Assembly: GCA_021802825.1 (NCBI GenBank)
Contig: JAJZRG010000015.1
Location: 1-64,000 of the forward strand
Length of the DNA stretch: 64,000 nt
Reading direction: 5' to 3'
Origin: Chloroflexota bacterium
GTDB taxonomy: Bacteria; Chloroflexota; Limnocylindria; Limnocylindrales; CSP1-4
The position numbers were made by a program, and so were the translations under genes. Positions 44,077-54,653 of this stretch are shown here, one piece after another. Within the stretch, counting starts at the first letter, position 1; every line of letters starts with the position of its first letter. The notes under the pieces are model-generated. The model saw only the letters and a program-made list of their open reading frames with translations, ran no database searches and was not told the DNA's origin.

Positions 44077-44336
44077 GCGACGAGCACCGGCTCAAGGTCG
44101 ATTGGATCGCGTGCAACGGGTACGGCGTCTGCGAGGCGGCGGCACCGGATCTGATCGTGCTCGACGACTGGGGCTATCCGATCCTGCCCGACGGCAGTGT
44201 CCCCCGCGAGCTCATGGGCCAGGCGCGCAAGGCGATCAACGACTGCCCGATGGTGGCGCTCTCCTGGGAGAACAGGGCGTCGGCCACGGGGGGTCGGCTC
44301 GGGAGGCTGCGGTTCGGGCGGCGCGGCCGGGGCTGA
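44073..44336 (+). CDS. Ferredoxin, [3Fe-4S]-like
   Basis: An 87-residue ferredoxin. The cysteine pattern is Cys14-x5-Cys20 (ACNGYGVCEAAAP) and Cys58-Pro (NDCP), the three-cysteine set of [3Fe-4S] ferredoxins. A basic Arg/Gly-rich tail of about 20 residues follows. GTG 44073 overlaps the stop of the NuoF-like gene, so the two are made together and probably exchange electrons. Such ferredoxins often serve monooxygenases; none is adjacent. Confidence 0.88.
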   Translation: MSDEHRLKVDWIACNGYGVCEAAAPDLIVLDDWGYPILPDGSVPRELMGQARKAINDCPMVALSWENRASATGGRLGRLRFGRRGRG

Positions 44337-44412
44337 CGCGCGGCTCCGCCTCAGGTAGGGTCCCGGCCTCGGCTGACGCGCCCACGCCGCCTCGGGCGAG
44401 GGTCCCGGCCTC
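44331..44412. repeat. Imperfect tandem duplication, likely outer units of Array B
   Basis: Two units of 40 and 42 nt, each beginning GGCTGACGCG and ending AGGGTCCCGGCCTC. The first includes the ferredoxin stop codon. The second contains CACGCC and GGCGAG 42 bp before the first clear stem of Array B, so these look like decayed units of the same array. Confidence 0.55.
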
Positions 44413-44420
44413 CCGGTTCC

Positions 44421-46102
<1,682 letters not shown>

Positions 46103-46120
46103 CCCGTCGATCGCAACGGG
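46103..46120. terminator. Possible bidirectional terminator hairpin
   Basis: CCCGT (46103-46107) and ACGGG (46116-46120) can pair in the 20-nt gap between convergent argG and MFS genes. The stem is short and no T-tract follows. Confidence 0.3.
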
Positions 46121-46122
46121 AT

Positions 46123-47373
46123 CTAGCTCGCCGCCTCCGGGGACGCCGCGTCCGCGAATGAGCGGTCGAGCACCAGGATCACGATCAGCCCGACCATCAG
46201 CGCCGCCCCGAACACCATCAGGCCCACCTGGATTCCGGCCACCTGCGCGATGCCGCCGATGAGCAGTGAGCCGATCGGCGAGGAGCCGCCCATGAGCAGG
46301 GTGAACAGGCTCATCACGCGGCCGCGGTATGCGTCCACCGAGAGCAGCTGGAGGCGCGTGTTGGACGTCACCGACGCCGTGACGCCACCCATCCCGCCGC
46401 AGAACATGAGCCCGACACTGAGGCCGTAGAGCGGCGAGAGGCCCAGCAGGATCAGCACGGTGCCCAGGGCGACGGCGCCCACGAGGAACCGCCGCTCGGT
46501 GGCCACGCGGGTCCGCATGAGGGCGATGCCCGCCACGAGCGAACCCGCGCCGAGCGCCGCCTGCATCACGCCGAAGCCCGTCGCGCCGGCGCCCAGCGTG
46601 TAGGCCAGCAGCGGCGTCGCCACCGACCAGTTGAACCCCAGCAGCCCCACCACACCGAACAGCGCGAGGACCCGGCGGATCGCCCGGTCGCGCATCGCGT
46701 AGCGGACGCCCGCGCCGATGTCGCTGACGATGCGCGCCTGGGCAGCGTTGGGGTCGGCGCCCTCTCGGGCATGCGGCGGCCGGGCGTGAGCGAGCGGGAG
46801 CACCGCGAGGACCGCGATCGACGGCACGAAGCTCGCGGCGTTGAGGAACAGGGTCGTCGGGACCCCGAAGGCCGCCACCATCGCCCCGCCGATCCCGCCG
46901 CCGAGCAGCCGGGCAACGTTGAACTGGATGCTGTTGAGCGACACGGCGTTGCCCACCAGGTCGCGCCCGACGATCTCCGGCACGAGCGCCGCCTGGGCGG
47001 GGTTCCCGAACGCGTTGGTGAGTCCCAGGCCGAGCGCGAGGACGCCCACCTCCCAGTACTGGACGTGGCCCGACCAGACGAGCAGCCCCAGCAGGACCGC
47101 CTGGAGCATCGCGCAGATCTGCGTGAAGACCAGCACGCGCCGTCGCGGCAGCCGGTCAGCGAGCACGCCGCCCAGCAGCGGGAACACCAGCATGGGCAGG
47201 AACTGGAGCGTGGTGATCGCAGCCAGGGCGAAGGCCGAATTGGTCAGCGTGAGCACGAGCCACGCCTGCGCGACGGTCTGCGCCCATGTCCCGGCGCCGG
47301 AGACGAGCTGGCTCGCCCAGTACCAGCGGTAGGCGGGGACCTCGAAGGCGGGCGGGAGCGAGACCGATGCCAT
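46123..47373 (-). CDS. MFS transporter, EntS/drug-export type
   Basis: A 416-residue protein with about twelve helices. The start PAYRWYWASQLVSGAGTWAQTVAQAWLV and the motif GGVLADRLPRRRVLVFTQ are typical of the enterobactin exporter/MFS_3 family. A charged cytoplasmic loop (about 200-220) separates the halves. ATG 47373 precedes the family start by about 11 residues; the open frame continues to 47454. Substrate unknown. It lies 234 nt downstream of the cystathionine lyase gene. Confidence 0.87.
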   Translation of the reverse strand: MASVSLPPAFEVPAYRWYWASQLVSGAGTWAQTVAQAWLVLTLTNSAFALAAITTLQFLPMLVFPLLGGVLADRLPRRRVLVFTQICAMLQAVLLGLLVWSGHVQYWEVGVLALGLGLTNAFGNPAQAALVPEIVGRDLVGNAVSLNSIQFNVARLLGGGIGGAMVAAFGVPTTLFLNAASFVPSIAVLAVLPLAHARPPHAREGADPNAAQARIVSDIGAGVRYAMRDRAIRRVLALFGVVGLLGFNWSVATPLLAYTLGAGATGFGVMQAALGAGSLVAGIALMRTRVATERRFLVGAVALGTVLILLGLSPLYGLSVGLMFCGGMGGVTASVTSNTRLQLLSVDAYRGRVMSLFTLLMGGSSPIGSLLIGGIAQVAGIQVGLMVFGAALMVGLIVILVLDRSFADAASPEAAS

Positions 47374-47607
47374 CGCGACAAGGGTGCCACGTGCGTGGGT
47401 TTCGGCCCTGCCGTCCCGGAGGCCCGACCCCGTGTCTCCTCGTGAGGCGCTCACGCAGCGGCGAGCGATGCGCTCGTGCTCGGCCGGCCGGGCATGCCCC
47501 CCATAGCTTCCCCGGGCGCAGATACGGGGGAATCCTCGAGCTAAGCGCCTCCCGGGGGGAACGGTGGGAGTCGGCGGTGCGCTGCGCTCAGCAGTCGCCC
47601 GGCCCGC

Positions 47608-48822
47608 CTACCCGAGGCTGCCGTCGAGCGCGGCGCGCAGGTCCGCCACCAGATCGTCGGCCGCCTCGACCCCCACCGACAGCCGGATCAGCGCCGGGTC
47701 CACCTCGAGCGGCGACCCCGCAACTGAGAGGTGCGTCATCGCCGCCGGGAGCTCGAGCAGCGACTCCACCCCGCCCAGCGACTCGGCCAGCGCGAACAGG
47801 CGGCTCGATTCGGCGATGCGAACGGAACGCTCGCGCGCGGTCAGGCCACCGGCGGCAGCCGGCACGAACGACACCATCCCGCCCGGGCCGCGCATCTGCC
47901 GCGCGGCGACGTCCGCGCCCGGGTGGGCGTGTCGCCCGTCGCGCAGGCCCGGGTAGTAGACGCACGCCACATCATCGCGCGCGGCGAGGAACGCGGCCAC
48001 GGCGCCAGCATTGGCGACGTGTCGCGCGATGCGCAGGGGCAGGGTCCGCAGGCCGCGCAGGATCAGGAAGCAGTCGAACGGCGAGGGCACCGCGCCGATC
48101 GCGTTCTGGAGGAACCGCAGCCGCTCCGCGACGGCCGCGTCGTTCGTGACGGCAATCCCGCCCACCGTGTCCGAGTGGCCACCGAGGTACTTCGTGGACG
48201 AGTGGACGACGATGTCCGCGCCCAGCTCGAGCGGCCGCTGGAGGGCTGGGGACGCGAACGTGGAGTCCACGGCCACGAGGGGCCGACGCCCGCCGCCCGA
48301 GCTCTCGCTGACGACGCGAACGGCCGCGGCGATGTCGGTGACCTTGAGCAGGGGGTTCGACGGCGTCTCGAACCAGACGAGCCGGGTCTTCTCGGTGAGG
48401 ACGGCCCCCAGCGCCGCGGCCAGCCCGGGCCCGCCTGCCGACACATCGGCATAGCGGGGCACGACGCCCCGCGGCCGCGCCACACGCTCGAGCAGCCGGT
48501 ACGTCCCGCCGTAGACGTCGTCGCCCACGACCACCTCGTCGCCCGGCCCCACGAGCTCGACGACCGTCGCGGTCGCGGCCGACCCCGACGCGAAGGCGAT
48601 CCCGAACTCGCCGCCCTCAAGGGCGGCCACCGCGCGCTCGAGCCGGTCCCGCGTGGGGTTCCCGCTGCGGCTGTACTCCCAGCCCTTGCGGGGCCGGCCG
48701 ACGCCCTCCTGGGCGAAGGTGCTGGACATCACGATCGGCGGGGTGACGGCGCCGCTGTCGGGGTCGGGCTCGGCGCCAGCGTGGACGGCAAGCGTGTCGA
48801 ACGCGTCGGGCCGGGGCGTCAC
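47608..48822 (-). CDS. Cystathionine gamma-synthase/lyase (Cys/Met PLP enzyme)
   Basis: A 404-residue fold-type I PLP enzyme of the MetB/MetC/CGL family. The PLP lysine is in HSSTKYLGGHSD, and YSRSGNPTRDRLERAVAALEGG and MTHLSVAGSPLE are the other signatures. Pairing with cystathionine beta-synthase in one coupled operon (GTGA overlap) makes gamma-lyase likely, so the pair would turn homocysteine and serine into cysteine. Gamma-synthase is possible on sequence alone. Confidence 0.9.
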   Translation of the reverse strand: MTPRPDAFDTLAVHAGAEPDPDSGAVTPPIVMSSTFAQEGVGRPRKGWEYSRSGNPTRDRLERAVAALEGGEFGIAFASGSAATATVVELVGPGDEVVVGDDVYGGTYRLLERVARPRGVVPRYADVSAGGPGLAAALGAVLTEKTRLVWFETPSNPLLKVTDIAAAVRVVSESSGGGRRPLVAVDSTFASPALQRPLELGADIVVHSSTKYLGGHSDTVGGIAVTNDAAVAERLRFLQNAIGAVPSPFDCFLILRGLRTLPLRIARHVANAGAVAAFLAARDDVACVYYPGLRDGRHAHPGADVAARQMRGPGGMVSFVPAAAGGLTARERSVRIAESSRLFALAESLGGVESLLELPAAMTHLSVAGSPLEVDPALIRLSVGVEAADDLVADLRAALDGSLG

Positions 48823-50081
48823 GCGCGAACCTCCGGCTTGGCGTGGGGCGCTGGTCCCGGCGAGCCTGCCTCGGGCATGGGCGGTGCCGTTTGCCGCTTG
48901 GCCCTCGCCTGGGCCCCGGACTTCGGCCCGGGTCTGGTGCTGCCCTTGGACAGCGATCCGAGAACGCGGGGCTCGGCTTTCGGCTTCGCGGCTCCGGTCC
49001 CGTGATGCGACGCGGCCCGCCCGGCCGCTTCGGCCTGTGGTCGCGACTCGGGGGATTCGTCGTCGGACAGCCCGTGGTCACGCAGCCAGTCGTCGTTGAA
49101 CAGCTTCGAGAGGTAGTTGCGCCCCGTGTCCGGCAGGATCACGACGACGATCTTGCCGCGCGCCTCGCCACCTGCCACCAGGGAGCGCACCACCTCGCGC
49201 GCCGCCACGAGTGCCGTCCCGGATGACTCGCCGGCAAGGATCCCCTCGAGCCGCGCGAGCGACCGCGCCGCGGCGAACGCCTCGCGATCCGGCACGCGCA
49301 CCCACCGGTTGACCAGGGAGGTGTCGATCGTGTCGGGGAAGAAGTCCTCGCCCACGCCCTCGGTCAGGTACGGGTGCGGCGTGTCGCCCGAGAAGACGCT
49401 CCCCTCGGTATCGCCGCCGACGACCACGAGGTCGGCCCGCTGCGAGCGCAGGTACCGCGCTGTGCCCGTCATCGTCCCGCCAGTCCCGGCGCTGGCGACC
49501 AGGTGGGTGACCCGGCCGGCGGTCTGGCGCCAGATCTCGGGGCCGGTGGTGAGCTCGTGGGCGCGTGGGTTCTCCTGGTTCCAGTACTGGCCGGGCATCC
49601 AAGCGCCGGGCGTCTCGCGCACGAGCCGCTCGGCGGTCCGGTAGTAGCTCTGGGGCGACTCGGGCGGCACGTCCGTCGGGCAGACGACCACCTCGGCCCC
49701 GTACGCGCGAAGGAGGGCGCGCTTCTCCTCGGACTGCTTGTCGGCCATGACGAAGATGCAGCGGTAGCCCCGGAGGTTCGCCGCGATGGCAAGCCCGACG
49801 CCCGTGTTGCCGCTGGTGGGCTCGACGATCGTCCCTCCGGGGCGCAGAGCGCCGGAGCGCTCGGCAGCCTCGATCATGCGCAGGCCGATGCGGTCCTTGA
49901 CCGAGCCGCCGGGATTGAACATCTCGAGTTTGGCGAGGAGGAGCGGCTGGGCATCCTCGGGGCCGAGGTCGGCGACGACGCGCCGGAGGCGGACGAGGGG
50001 TGTGTCGCCGATCAGGTCGAGGACGGACTCGGCGTAGTCCATGGGACCGGCGAGCATGGAAGCGAGGGGCATTGGGTGCAC
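48819..50081 (-). CDS. Cystathionine beta-synthase, lacking the CBS-pair domain
   Basis: A 420-residue fold-type II PLP enzyme. The PLP lysine is in NPGGSVKDRIGL (about 70), TSGNTG follows, and the loops EGVGEDFFP and ESSGTA match cystathionine beta-synthase more than cysteine synthase. Instead of a C-terminal CBS-domain pair, the last 75 residues are a Lys/Pro/Ala/Gly-rich tail. GTG 50081 has GGAGG 5 nt upstream and is preferred; ATG 50042 is possible. Translation is coupled to the next gene. A short Cys-containing ORF and a hairpin lie upstream. Confidence 0.87.
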   Translation of the reverse strand: MHPMPLASMLAGPMDYAESVLDLIGDTPLVRLRRVVADLGPEDAQPLLLAKLEMFNPGGSVKDRIGLRMIEAAERSGALRPGGTIVEPTSGNTGVGLAIAANLRGYRCIFVMADKQSEEKRALLRAYGAEVVVCPTDVPPESPQSYYRTAERLVRETPGAWMPGQYWNQENPRAHELTTGPEIWRQTAGRVTHLVASAGTGGTMTGTARYLRSQRADLVVVGGDTEGSVFSGDTPHPYLTEGVGEDFFPDTIDTSLVNRWVRVPDREAFAAARSLARLEGILAGESSGTALVAAREVVRSLVAGGEARGKIVVVILPDTGRNYLSKLFNDDWLRDHGLSDDESPESRPQAEAAGRAASHHGTGAAKPKAEPRVLGSLSKGSTRPGPKSGAQARAKRQTAPPMPEAGSPGPAPHAKPEVRA

Positions 50082-50150
50082 GGGAACCTCCGAACCAGGG
50101 GAGCGGCGGGGCGCGGGAGGGGGTGCGGCCATCGGTCGGAGGAACAGCAA

Positions 50151-50177
50151 GGCCGCGGTCCTGGCGGATCCGCGGCC
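50151..50177. promoter_or_regulatory. Strong hairpin between the leader ORF and the cystathionine beta-synthase gene
   Basis: GGCCGCGG (50151-50158) and CCGCGGCC (50170-50177) form perfect 8-bp arms with an 11-nt loop. On the minus strand it follows the leader ORF by about 50 nt, as an attenuator stem would; the downstream T-content is weak. Confidence 0.4.
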
Positions 50178-50227
50178 TCCGGTGTGGCTGGGCGAGTCGA
50201 GTTCGGCACAGATCGCCGAGCCTCAGC

Positions 50228-50338
50228 TCACCAGCCGCTGCCCTCGCAGGGCCGGGGCCGCCAGCGACACGTACAGGCAGACGCCCAGCCGGGGAGGCGC
50301 GGCGACGGGAGCATGGTCGTGAGGTCCTGATCGTCCAT
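50228..50338 (-). CDS. Possible leader peptide with three cysteines (36 aa)
   Basis: A 36-codon frame, ATG 50338 to TGA 50228, with Cys at 22, 24 and 31 (ACTCRW, RPCEG). TAGGGT lies 9 nt before the ATG, so it could be the first thing translated on the transcript of the cysteine genes. Cys-containing leader peptides that sense charged tRNA-Cys are known upstream of sulfur genes in actinobacteria. The peptide matches no leader known to me, so this is a candidate only. The rest of the 50082-50489 gap shows just the hairpin. Confidence 0.35.
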   Translation of the reverse strand: MDDQDLTTMLPSPRLPGWASACTCRWRPRPCEGSGW

Positions 50339-50489
50339 CAGGCCCAGACCCTAGCAGCGTCGGGCGATGGGCGCAACGACAAACGGGCGCGGATGTCTCG
50401 ACGAGCGGGCGCCGGAGCGTGTCGCGACCCCGGCACGACTCGGCCGCCGGCTTGCGGCGGGGGTCCCGGGCGGCAACCGGCGGGCGACC

Positions 50490-51026
50490 TCAGGAACGGG
50501 CCGCCAGCCTGTAGCCATGCCGGGCGGCAGGCGTGATCGCCTGTACCCTCGGCGGTGTGTCCACCTCCCCCCACCCGAGGGACCAGCATCCGTCCGTCCG
50601 CAAGGCAGGCGGCCTGTGCGCAGGCAGGATGTGCCGGTGGGCGATGGGCCGGCGTCGGCGGACGGACGGGGCGACCCGCGCCGGTGCGGGCCGCTCGAGG
50701 ATTCGCGTGTCGCTCCGGTCAACGCTGGCCACCAGCAGGCCGATCACGGTGAGCGCCTGGATCCCGTGCTCGTCGAGCGGGTCGAGGTGGATCGACAGGT
50801 GGCCGCCCGATCGCCGCTCGAGCAGGACGAGGGACGGCCGCGGGCGACGCATCAGCCGGAACTCGCGGAGGTGGTGCGCGACCAGACCATCCGACCCGAC
50901 GAGGAACAGCCTTCTCTCGGTCGCGATCAGGGCTCTGCGCTTCGCGGCATACACCGCCCACACCTCCTCTCCAGGCTCGAGGAGTGGGGCGACGAGCGCC
51001 ACGAGCTGCGGATGGAAGTTGGGCAT
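50490..51026 (-). CDS. Hypothetical protein with a bacterial PH-like domain
   Basis: A 178-residue frame. Residues about 1-70 (LEPGEEVWAVYAAKRRALIATERRLFLVGSD and after) look like the first strands of a bacterial PH domain, the type that starts with EE and an ALIATxRRLFL strand. From about residue 110 the sequence is Arg/Pro/His-rich and not domain-like, so the true protein may end earlier through a frameshift or be degenerate. ATG 51026 fits the domain start. It is isolated, with gaps on both sides. Function unknown. Confidence 0.45.
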   Translation of the reverse strand: MPNFHPQLVALVAPLLEPGEEVWAVYAAKRRALIATERRLFLVGSDGLVAHHLREFRLMRRPRPSLVLLERRSGGHLSIHLDPLDEHGIQALTVIGLLVASVDRSDTRILERPAPARVAPSVRRRRPIAHRHILPAHRPPALRTDGCWSLGWGEVDTPPRVQAITPAARHGYRLAARS

Positions 51027-51572
51027 GATCGGCGGGACCCCGGCAAGGCCTGCGATCAGCGGAGAGACGCTGCGGACCGCTGCCGGCCGCGGACGCCGGA
51101 TGGCGACTGGCGCGACACGGTGGACCCATACAGGATCGGCTCTCCGCGTGTCGTGGATTCATGCGCGGGTTCTTCCTGCCATCGCGATGGCGTGTCAGTT
51201 GCGCCCTCGCCAGGGGGCCGCCGGCTACTCCGGCTTCCGCGGGTTCGCGTCGGTGATCGAACCGGCAGCGTCCACGCCCACGATGGGATTGGGCGAGGCG
51301 CCGAGCACGACGAGATGGGCGCTGCTCTCGGCGCGCGGCGGCGCCCGGCGGCGGTCTGGATGGGCGTCGACCACGGGGGACGTTCCGTGTGGGGAACGGG
51401 CGGGTGTGCGCCCTGTCAAGCTGCCCGACGGGCCTCGGGGCGTCAACCCTCCCAGCCTGGAGCGCGCCCAAACGGCGCTCGCCACACCGCCGGCCCGCGC
51501 ACGATAATCACGTGCAGCGCGTCCAAGCCGCCCCTCGCTCACCCGCTCACAACCCACCGGGAGACCTTCGCC
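51027..51572. other. 546-nt gap before glmS
   Basis: Divergent region between the PH-like frame and glmS. The long plus-strand frames crossing it are shadows. It holds a candidate glmS promoter, TCGCCA (51479-51484), 18 nt, GATAAT (51503-51508), giving a leader of about 58 nt. I see no glmS ribozyme core or other RNA. Confidence 0.4.
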
Positions 51573-53360
51573 ATGTGCGGCGTCTTTGGCTACGTGACCA
51601 ACCGGGACGAGGCCCTCGGGCCCATCCTGGTCGAGGCCGCGCAGCGGCTCACCTACCGCGGCTACGACTCGGTCGGGGCCGCGACGTTCCGCGACGGGAG
51701 GATCGACCTGCGCAAGGACGTGGGCAAGGTGGACGCGGTGGCCGAGCGGCACGGCCTGCGCGACATGCGCGGCAGCCGGGGGATCACGCAGCTGCGCTGG
51801 GCCACGTTCGGGGCGCCGTCGCAGGTCAACGCCCAGCCGCACCTCGACTCGGACGGCACGATGGCCGGCGCCCACAACGGCAACGTGGTCAACAACGCGG
51901 AGCTGCGCGTCGAGTTCGCCGTCGAGGGGATGACGGTCCGCTCCGAGAACGATGGCGAGAGCTGCGTCCATGCCGTCGAACGCCACCTCCGCCGCGGCGC
52001 CGGACCCATCGACGCGATCCGGCTCGCCTACCGGGACCTGGAGGGCGACTACTCGTTCGTCATCGGCCGGGCGGACGACGATCGCCTCTATGCGTTCAAG
52101 AAGGGATCGGGGCTCGTCGTCGGCATCGGCGACGGGTTCACCTGCGTGTCGTCGGACCTGCCGTCGATCCTGCCGCTCACGCGCGACGTGATCCGGCTCA
52201 ACGACGGCGAGATCGTGACCCTCTGGGCCGACCGCGTCGAGGTGCGCTCGGTGCAGGACGGCGAGGTGCTCGAGCGGCCGGTCGAGACGGTCAGCGAGTC
52301 GATGGACGCGGCGCGCAAGGGCGGCTTCCCGCACTTCATGGCCAAGGAGATCCACGAGCAGCCACAGGTGGCCCGCGAGCTCCTGCACCTGCTTGACGCG
52401 AGCGCGGACGTGGGGCCGCTGGTGGAGCGGATGCGCGAGGCCCGCCACCTGTACCTCGTGGGCTGCGGGACCAGCTACCACGCCGCGCTCCTCGGCTCGG
52501 TGTACCTGGCGCAGGTGGCGGGCCGCGTCGCGATCCCCGTCCTGGCGCCGCAGTTCATCGCCCAGTACGCGCCGGCGGTCGGACCTGAGGACGTGGGGCT
52601 CTTCGTGAGCCAGTCGGGCGAGACCAAGGATGTGCTCAACGCGCTCGAGGCGGCCGACCGGCGCGGCATGGTCAGCTTCGGCCTCGCCAACGTCGTGGGC
52701 TCCGCGCTCACGCGGGCGACCCAGCGCTGCCTGCCCCTCGGCTGCGGGTTCGAGATCAGCGTGCCCGCCACCAAGACGTTCACCAACCAGGTGCTCGCGT
52801 TCCTGTACCTCGCGTATCGGCTGGGCGGCCGGGACACGGGGGAGCTGACGGGCATCCCCGAGCTCATGGAGCAGACCATCGCTGCCGTGGACGGACCCAT
52901 CCGGGCGATCGCGCAGGATCTCGCCGACCGGAACGACCTCTACTGCCTGGGCTACGGCGCCACCTACCCCATCGCGCTCGAGGGCGCCCTTAAGCTCAAG
53001 GAGATCACCTACGCGCACTGCGAGGGGATGCTGTCCACCGAGTTCAAGCACGGCCCGCTGTCGGCCGTGAGCGACGGCTATCCGATCGTGTTCGTGGCCG
53101 GCCCCAGCGACACGCCGCTCATCATCAGCGGCATCAACGAGGTCAAGGTGCGCGGCGCCCGGGCGATCACGATCGGACAGGAAGATGCGCGGCTGCGGGC
53201 GAATGGCGACGACCTGATCACGATCCCCGCGTCCGACCCGCAGGTGAGCGCGCTGCTCTCGGTCATCCCGCTCCAGCTGCTCTCGTACCACATGAGCGTG
53301 CTGCGCGGCTTCGACCCTGACTTCCCGCGCAACCTGTCCAAGACGCTGACCGTGGACTGA
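51573..53360 (+). CDS. glmS: Glutamine-fructose-6-phosphate aminotransferase (isomerizing)
   Basis: A 595-residue enzyme starting amino-sugar synthesis for peptidoglycan. After removal of Met, Cys1 is the glutaminase nucleophile (MCGVFGYV). RWATFGAPSQVNAQPH and HNGNVVNN complete the amidotransferase half. Two SIS domains follow, with CGTSYHA, SQSGETKD, EFKHGPLS and the end DPDFPRNLSKTLTVD. The usual STKAYT loop reads ATKTFTNQ, a variant. ATG 51573 has a GGGAGA about 10 nt upstream. Confidence 0.93.
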   Translation: MCGVFGYVTNRDEALGPILVEAAQRLTYRGYDSVGAATFRDGRIDLRKDVGKVDAVAERHGLRDMRGSRGITQLRWATFGAPSQVNAQPHLDSDGTMAGAHNGNVVNNAELRVEFAVEGMTVRSENDGESCVHAVERHLRRGAGPIDAIRLAYRDLEGDYSFVIGRADDDRLYAFKKGSGLVVGIGDGFTCVSSDLPSILPLTRDVIRLNDGEIVTLWADRVEVRSVQDGEVLERPVETVSESMDAARKGGFPHFMAKEIHEQPQVARELLHLLDASADVGPLVERMREARHLYLVGCGTSYHAALLGSVYLAQVAGRVAIPVLAPQFIAQYAPAVGPEDVGLFVSQSGETKDVLNALEAADRRGMVSFGLANVVGSALTRATQRCLPLGCGFEISVPATKTFTNQVLAFLYLAYRLGGRDTGELTGIPELMEQTIAAVDGPIRAIAQDLADRNDLYCLGYGATYPIALEGALKLKEITYAHCEGMLSTEFKHGPLSAVSDGYPIVFVAGPSDTPLIISGINEVKVRGARAITIGQEDARLRANGDDLITIPASDPQVSALLSVIPLQLLSYHMSVLRGFDPDFPRNLSKTLTVD

Positions 53361-53371
53361 CGGGCGCGCCC

Positions 53372-54481
53372 ATGGCCGTCGCGCCTGCCAAGCCCGACGC
53401 CCGGCGGGAGCTCGCCCGGCTCCGTCTGGCGGCCCAGCGCCTCGTCGGCGAGCCCGCGCGCTCTCCTGCCGAGGCCGTGCGGTGGATGCTCGCGCTCCAG
53501 GCCCAGGACTATCCGGGAGCCAAGTGGTCCGTCGGCCTGCGAGCGGGCGCCGACTCGACCGATGCCGATGTCGAGGCTGCCTGCGACGCGGGCGACATCG
53601 TCCGCTCGTGGCCGCTGCGCGGCACGCTCCACCTAGTGGCCGCCGACGATCTCACGTGGATGCTCGAGCTGACGACCGAGCGCGCCATCGCCTCGGCGGC
53701 GAAGCGCCGGGAGATCCTCGGCATCACATTGGCCGAGATCGAGCGAGCCAGAGAGCTCGCGATCGACGCCCTGCCGGGCCGTGGCGCCCTCTCGCGCGCT
53801 GCGCTCCTGGCCGCGATCGAGCGCGGCGGCGTCTCGACGGCCGGCCAGCGCGGCTACCACCTCCTCTGGTACCTCGCCCAGACCAGCACCCTCGTGCTGG
53901 GACCCACGAGCGGGTCGCAGCAGACGTTCGCGCGGCTCGATGCGTGGGTGACGAACCCGCGCCGGCTCGAGCGCGACGAGGCGCTGGGTGAGCTGGCGGC
54001 GCGGTATTGCGCGAGTCACGGGCCGGCTCTGGACGGGGACCTCGCGCGGTGGTCCGGCCTGCCGCTCCGGGACGCGCGGAGGGGCATCGCGGTCGCCGGC
54101 AGCAGGCTCGTTGTGCGCGAGGTGGACAGCCGCCCGTACCTGGTCGGGGCCGAGGCCGCCGACGCCGCACCCGAGCCGGCGGGCCTGCTGCTGCTCCCGG
54201 GGTTCGACGAGTACATGCTCGGCTACCGCGACCGCTCCCCGATGCTCGCCCCCGAGCACGCCGATGCGATCGTCCCCGGCGGCAACGGCATGTTCCGCTC
54301 CACGATCGTGATCGACGGCGAGGTCGTGGGCACGTGGGGCCGAAGGGTTGGCACGCGCGCCGTCAGCATCGTGCCGGAGCCGTTCGAGGTGCTGCCGCCA
54401 GACGATCGGGCGGCGCTGGCGCAGGCGGCGGAGCGGTATGGACGGTTCCTGGGTCGGCGCGCTGGGGTGGCGGTCGCATAG
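53372..54481 (+). CDS. AlkZ/YcaQ-like winged-helix DNA glycosylase family protein
   Basis: A 369-residue protein of the HTH_42 (DUF1006) family. Three winged-helix units make up the fold. The Q-x-D/Q motif used by AlkZ glycosylases to excise alkylated bases or open crosslinks is Gln43-x-Gln45 in ALQAQDYPG. The SWPLRGTLHLVAADDL segment and the GFDEYMLGYRDR loop are family marks. The ATG lies 11 nt after the glmS stop, so it is probably co-transcribed. Activity in this member is inferred. Confidence 0.85.
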   Translation: MAVAPAKPDARRELARLRLAAQRLVGEPARSPAEAVRWMLALQAQDYPGAKWSVGLRAGADSTDADVEAACDAGDIVRSWPLRGTLHLVAADDLTWMLELTTERAIASAAKRREILGITLAEIERARELAIDALPGRGALSRAALLAAIERGGVSTAGQRGYHLLWYLAQTSTLVLGPTSGSQQTFARLDAWVTNPRRLERDEALGELAARYCASHGPALDGDLARWSGLPLRDARRGIAVAGSRLVVREVDSRPYLVGAEAADAAPEPAGLLLLPGFDEYMLGYRDRSPMLAPEHADAIVPGGNGMFRSTIVIDGEVVGTWGRRVGTRAVSIVPEPFEVLPPDDRAALAQAAERYGRFLGRRAGVAVA

Positions 54482-54653
54482 CCCGATCGACGGGGCCCAG
54501 TGGGTGAATCGGGCCGGTTGACCGATGCGCCCGGCGGGAGCACCGTCGGATCATCCACCGAAACCACGCGTCGCGCCGCTCGGGCGGTCAGGCGCGAGCG
54601 GATGCTGACCCCGCGGCGTGGCGCACGCCGCCCTCAGCCTCACACCGTGACGA

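Noticed and set aside
50082..50343. SAM riboswitch before the cysteine operon
   Set aside because: I could not find the conserved SAM-I or SAM-II core; the region shows a short ORF and one hairpin only.
51027..51572. glmS ribozyme
   Set aside because: No ribozyme core or conserved pseudoknot elements are visible before the start; only a plain promoter-like pair.
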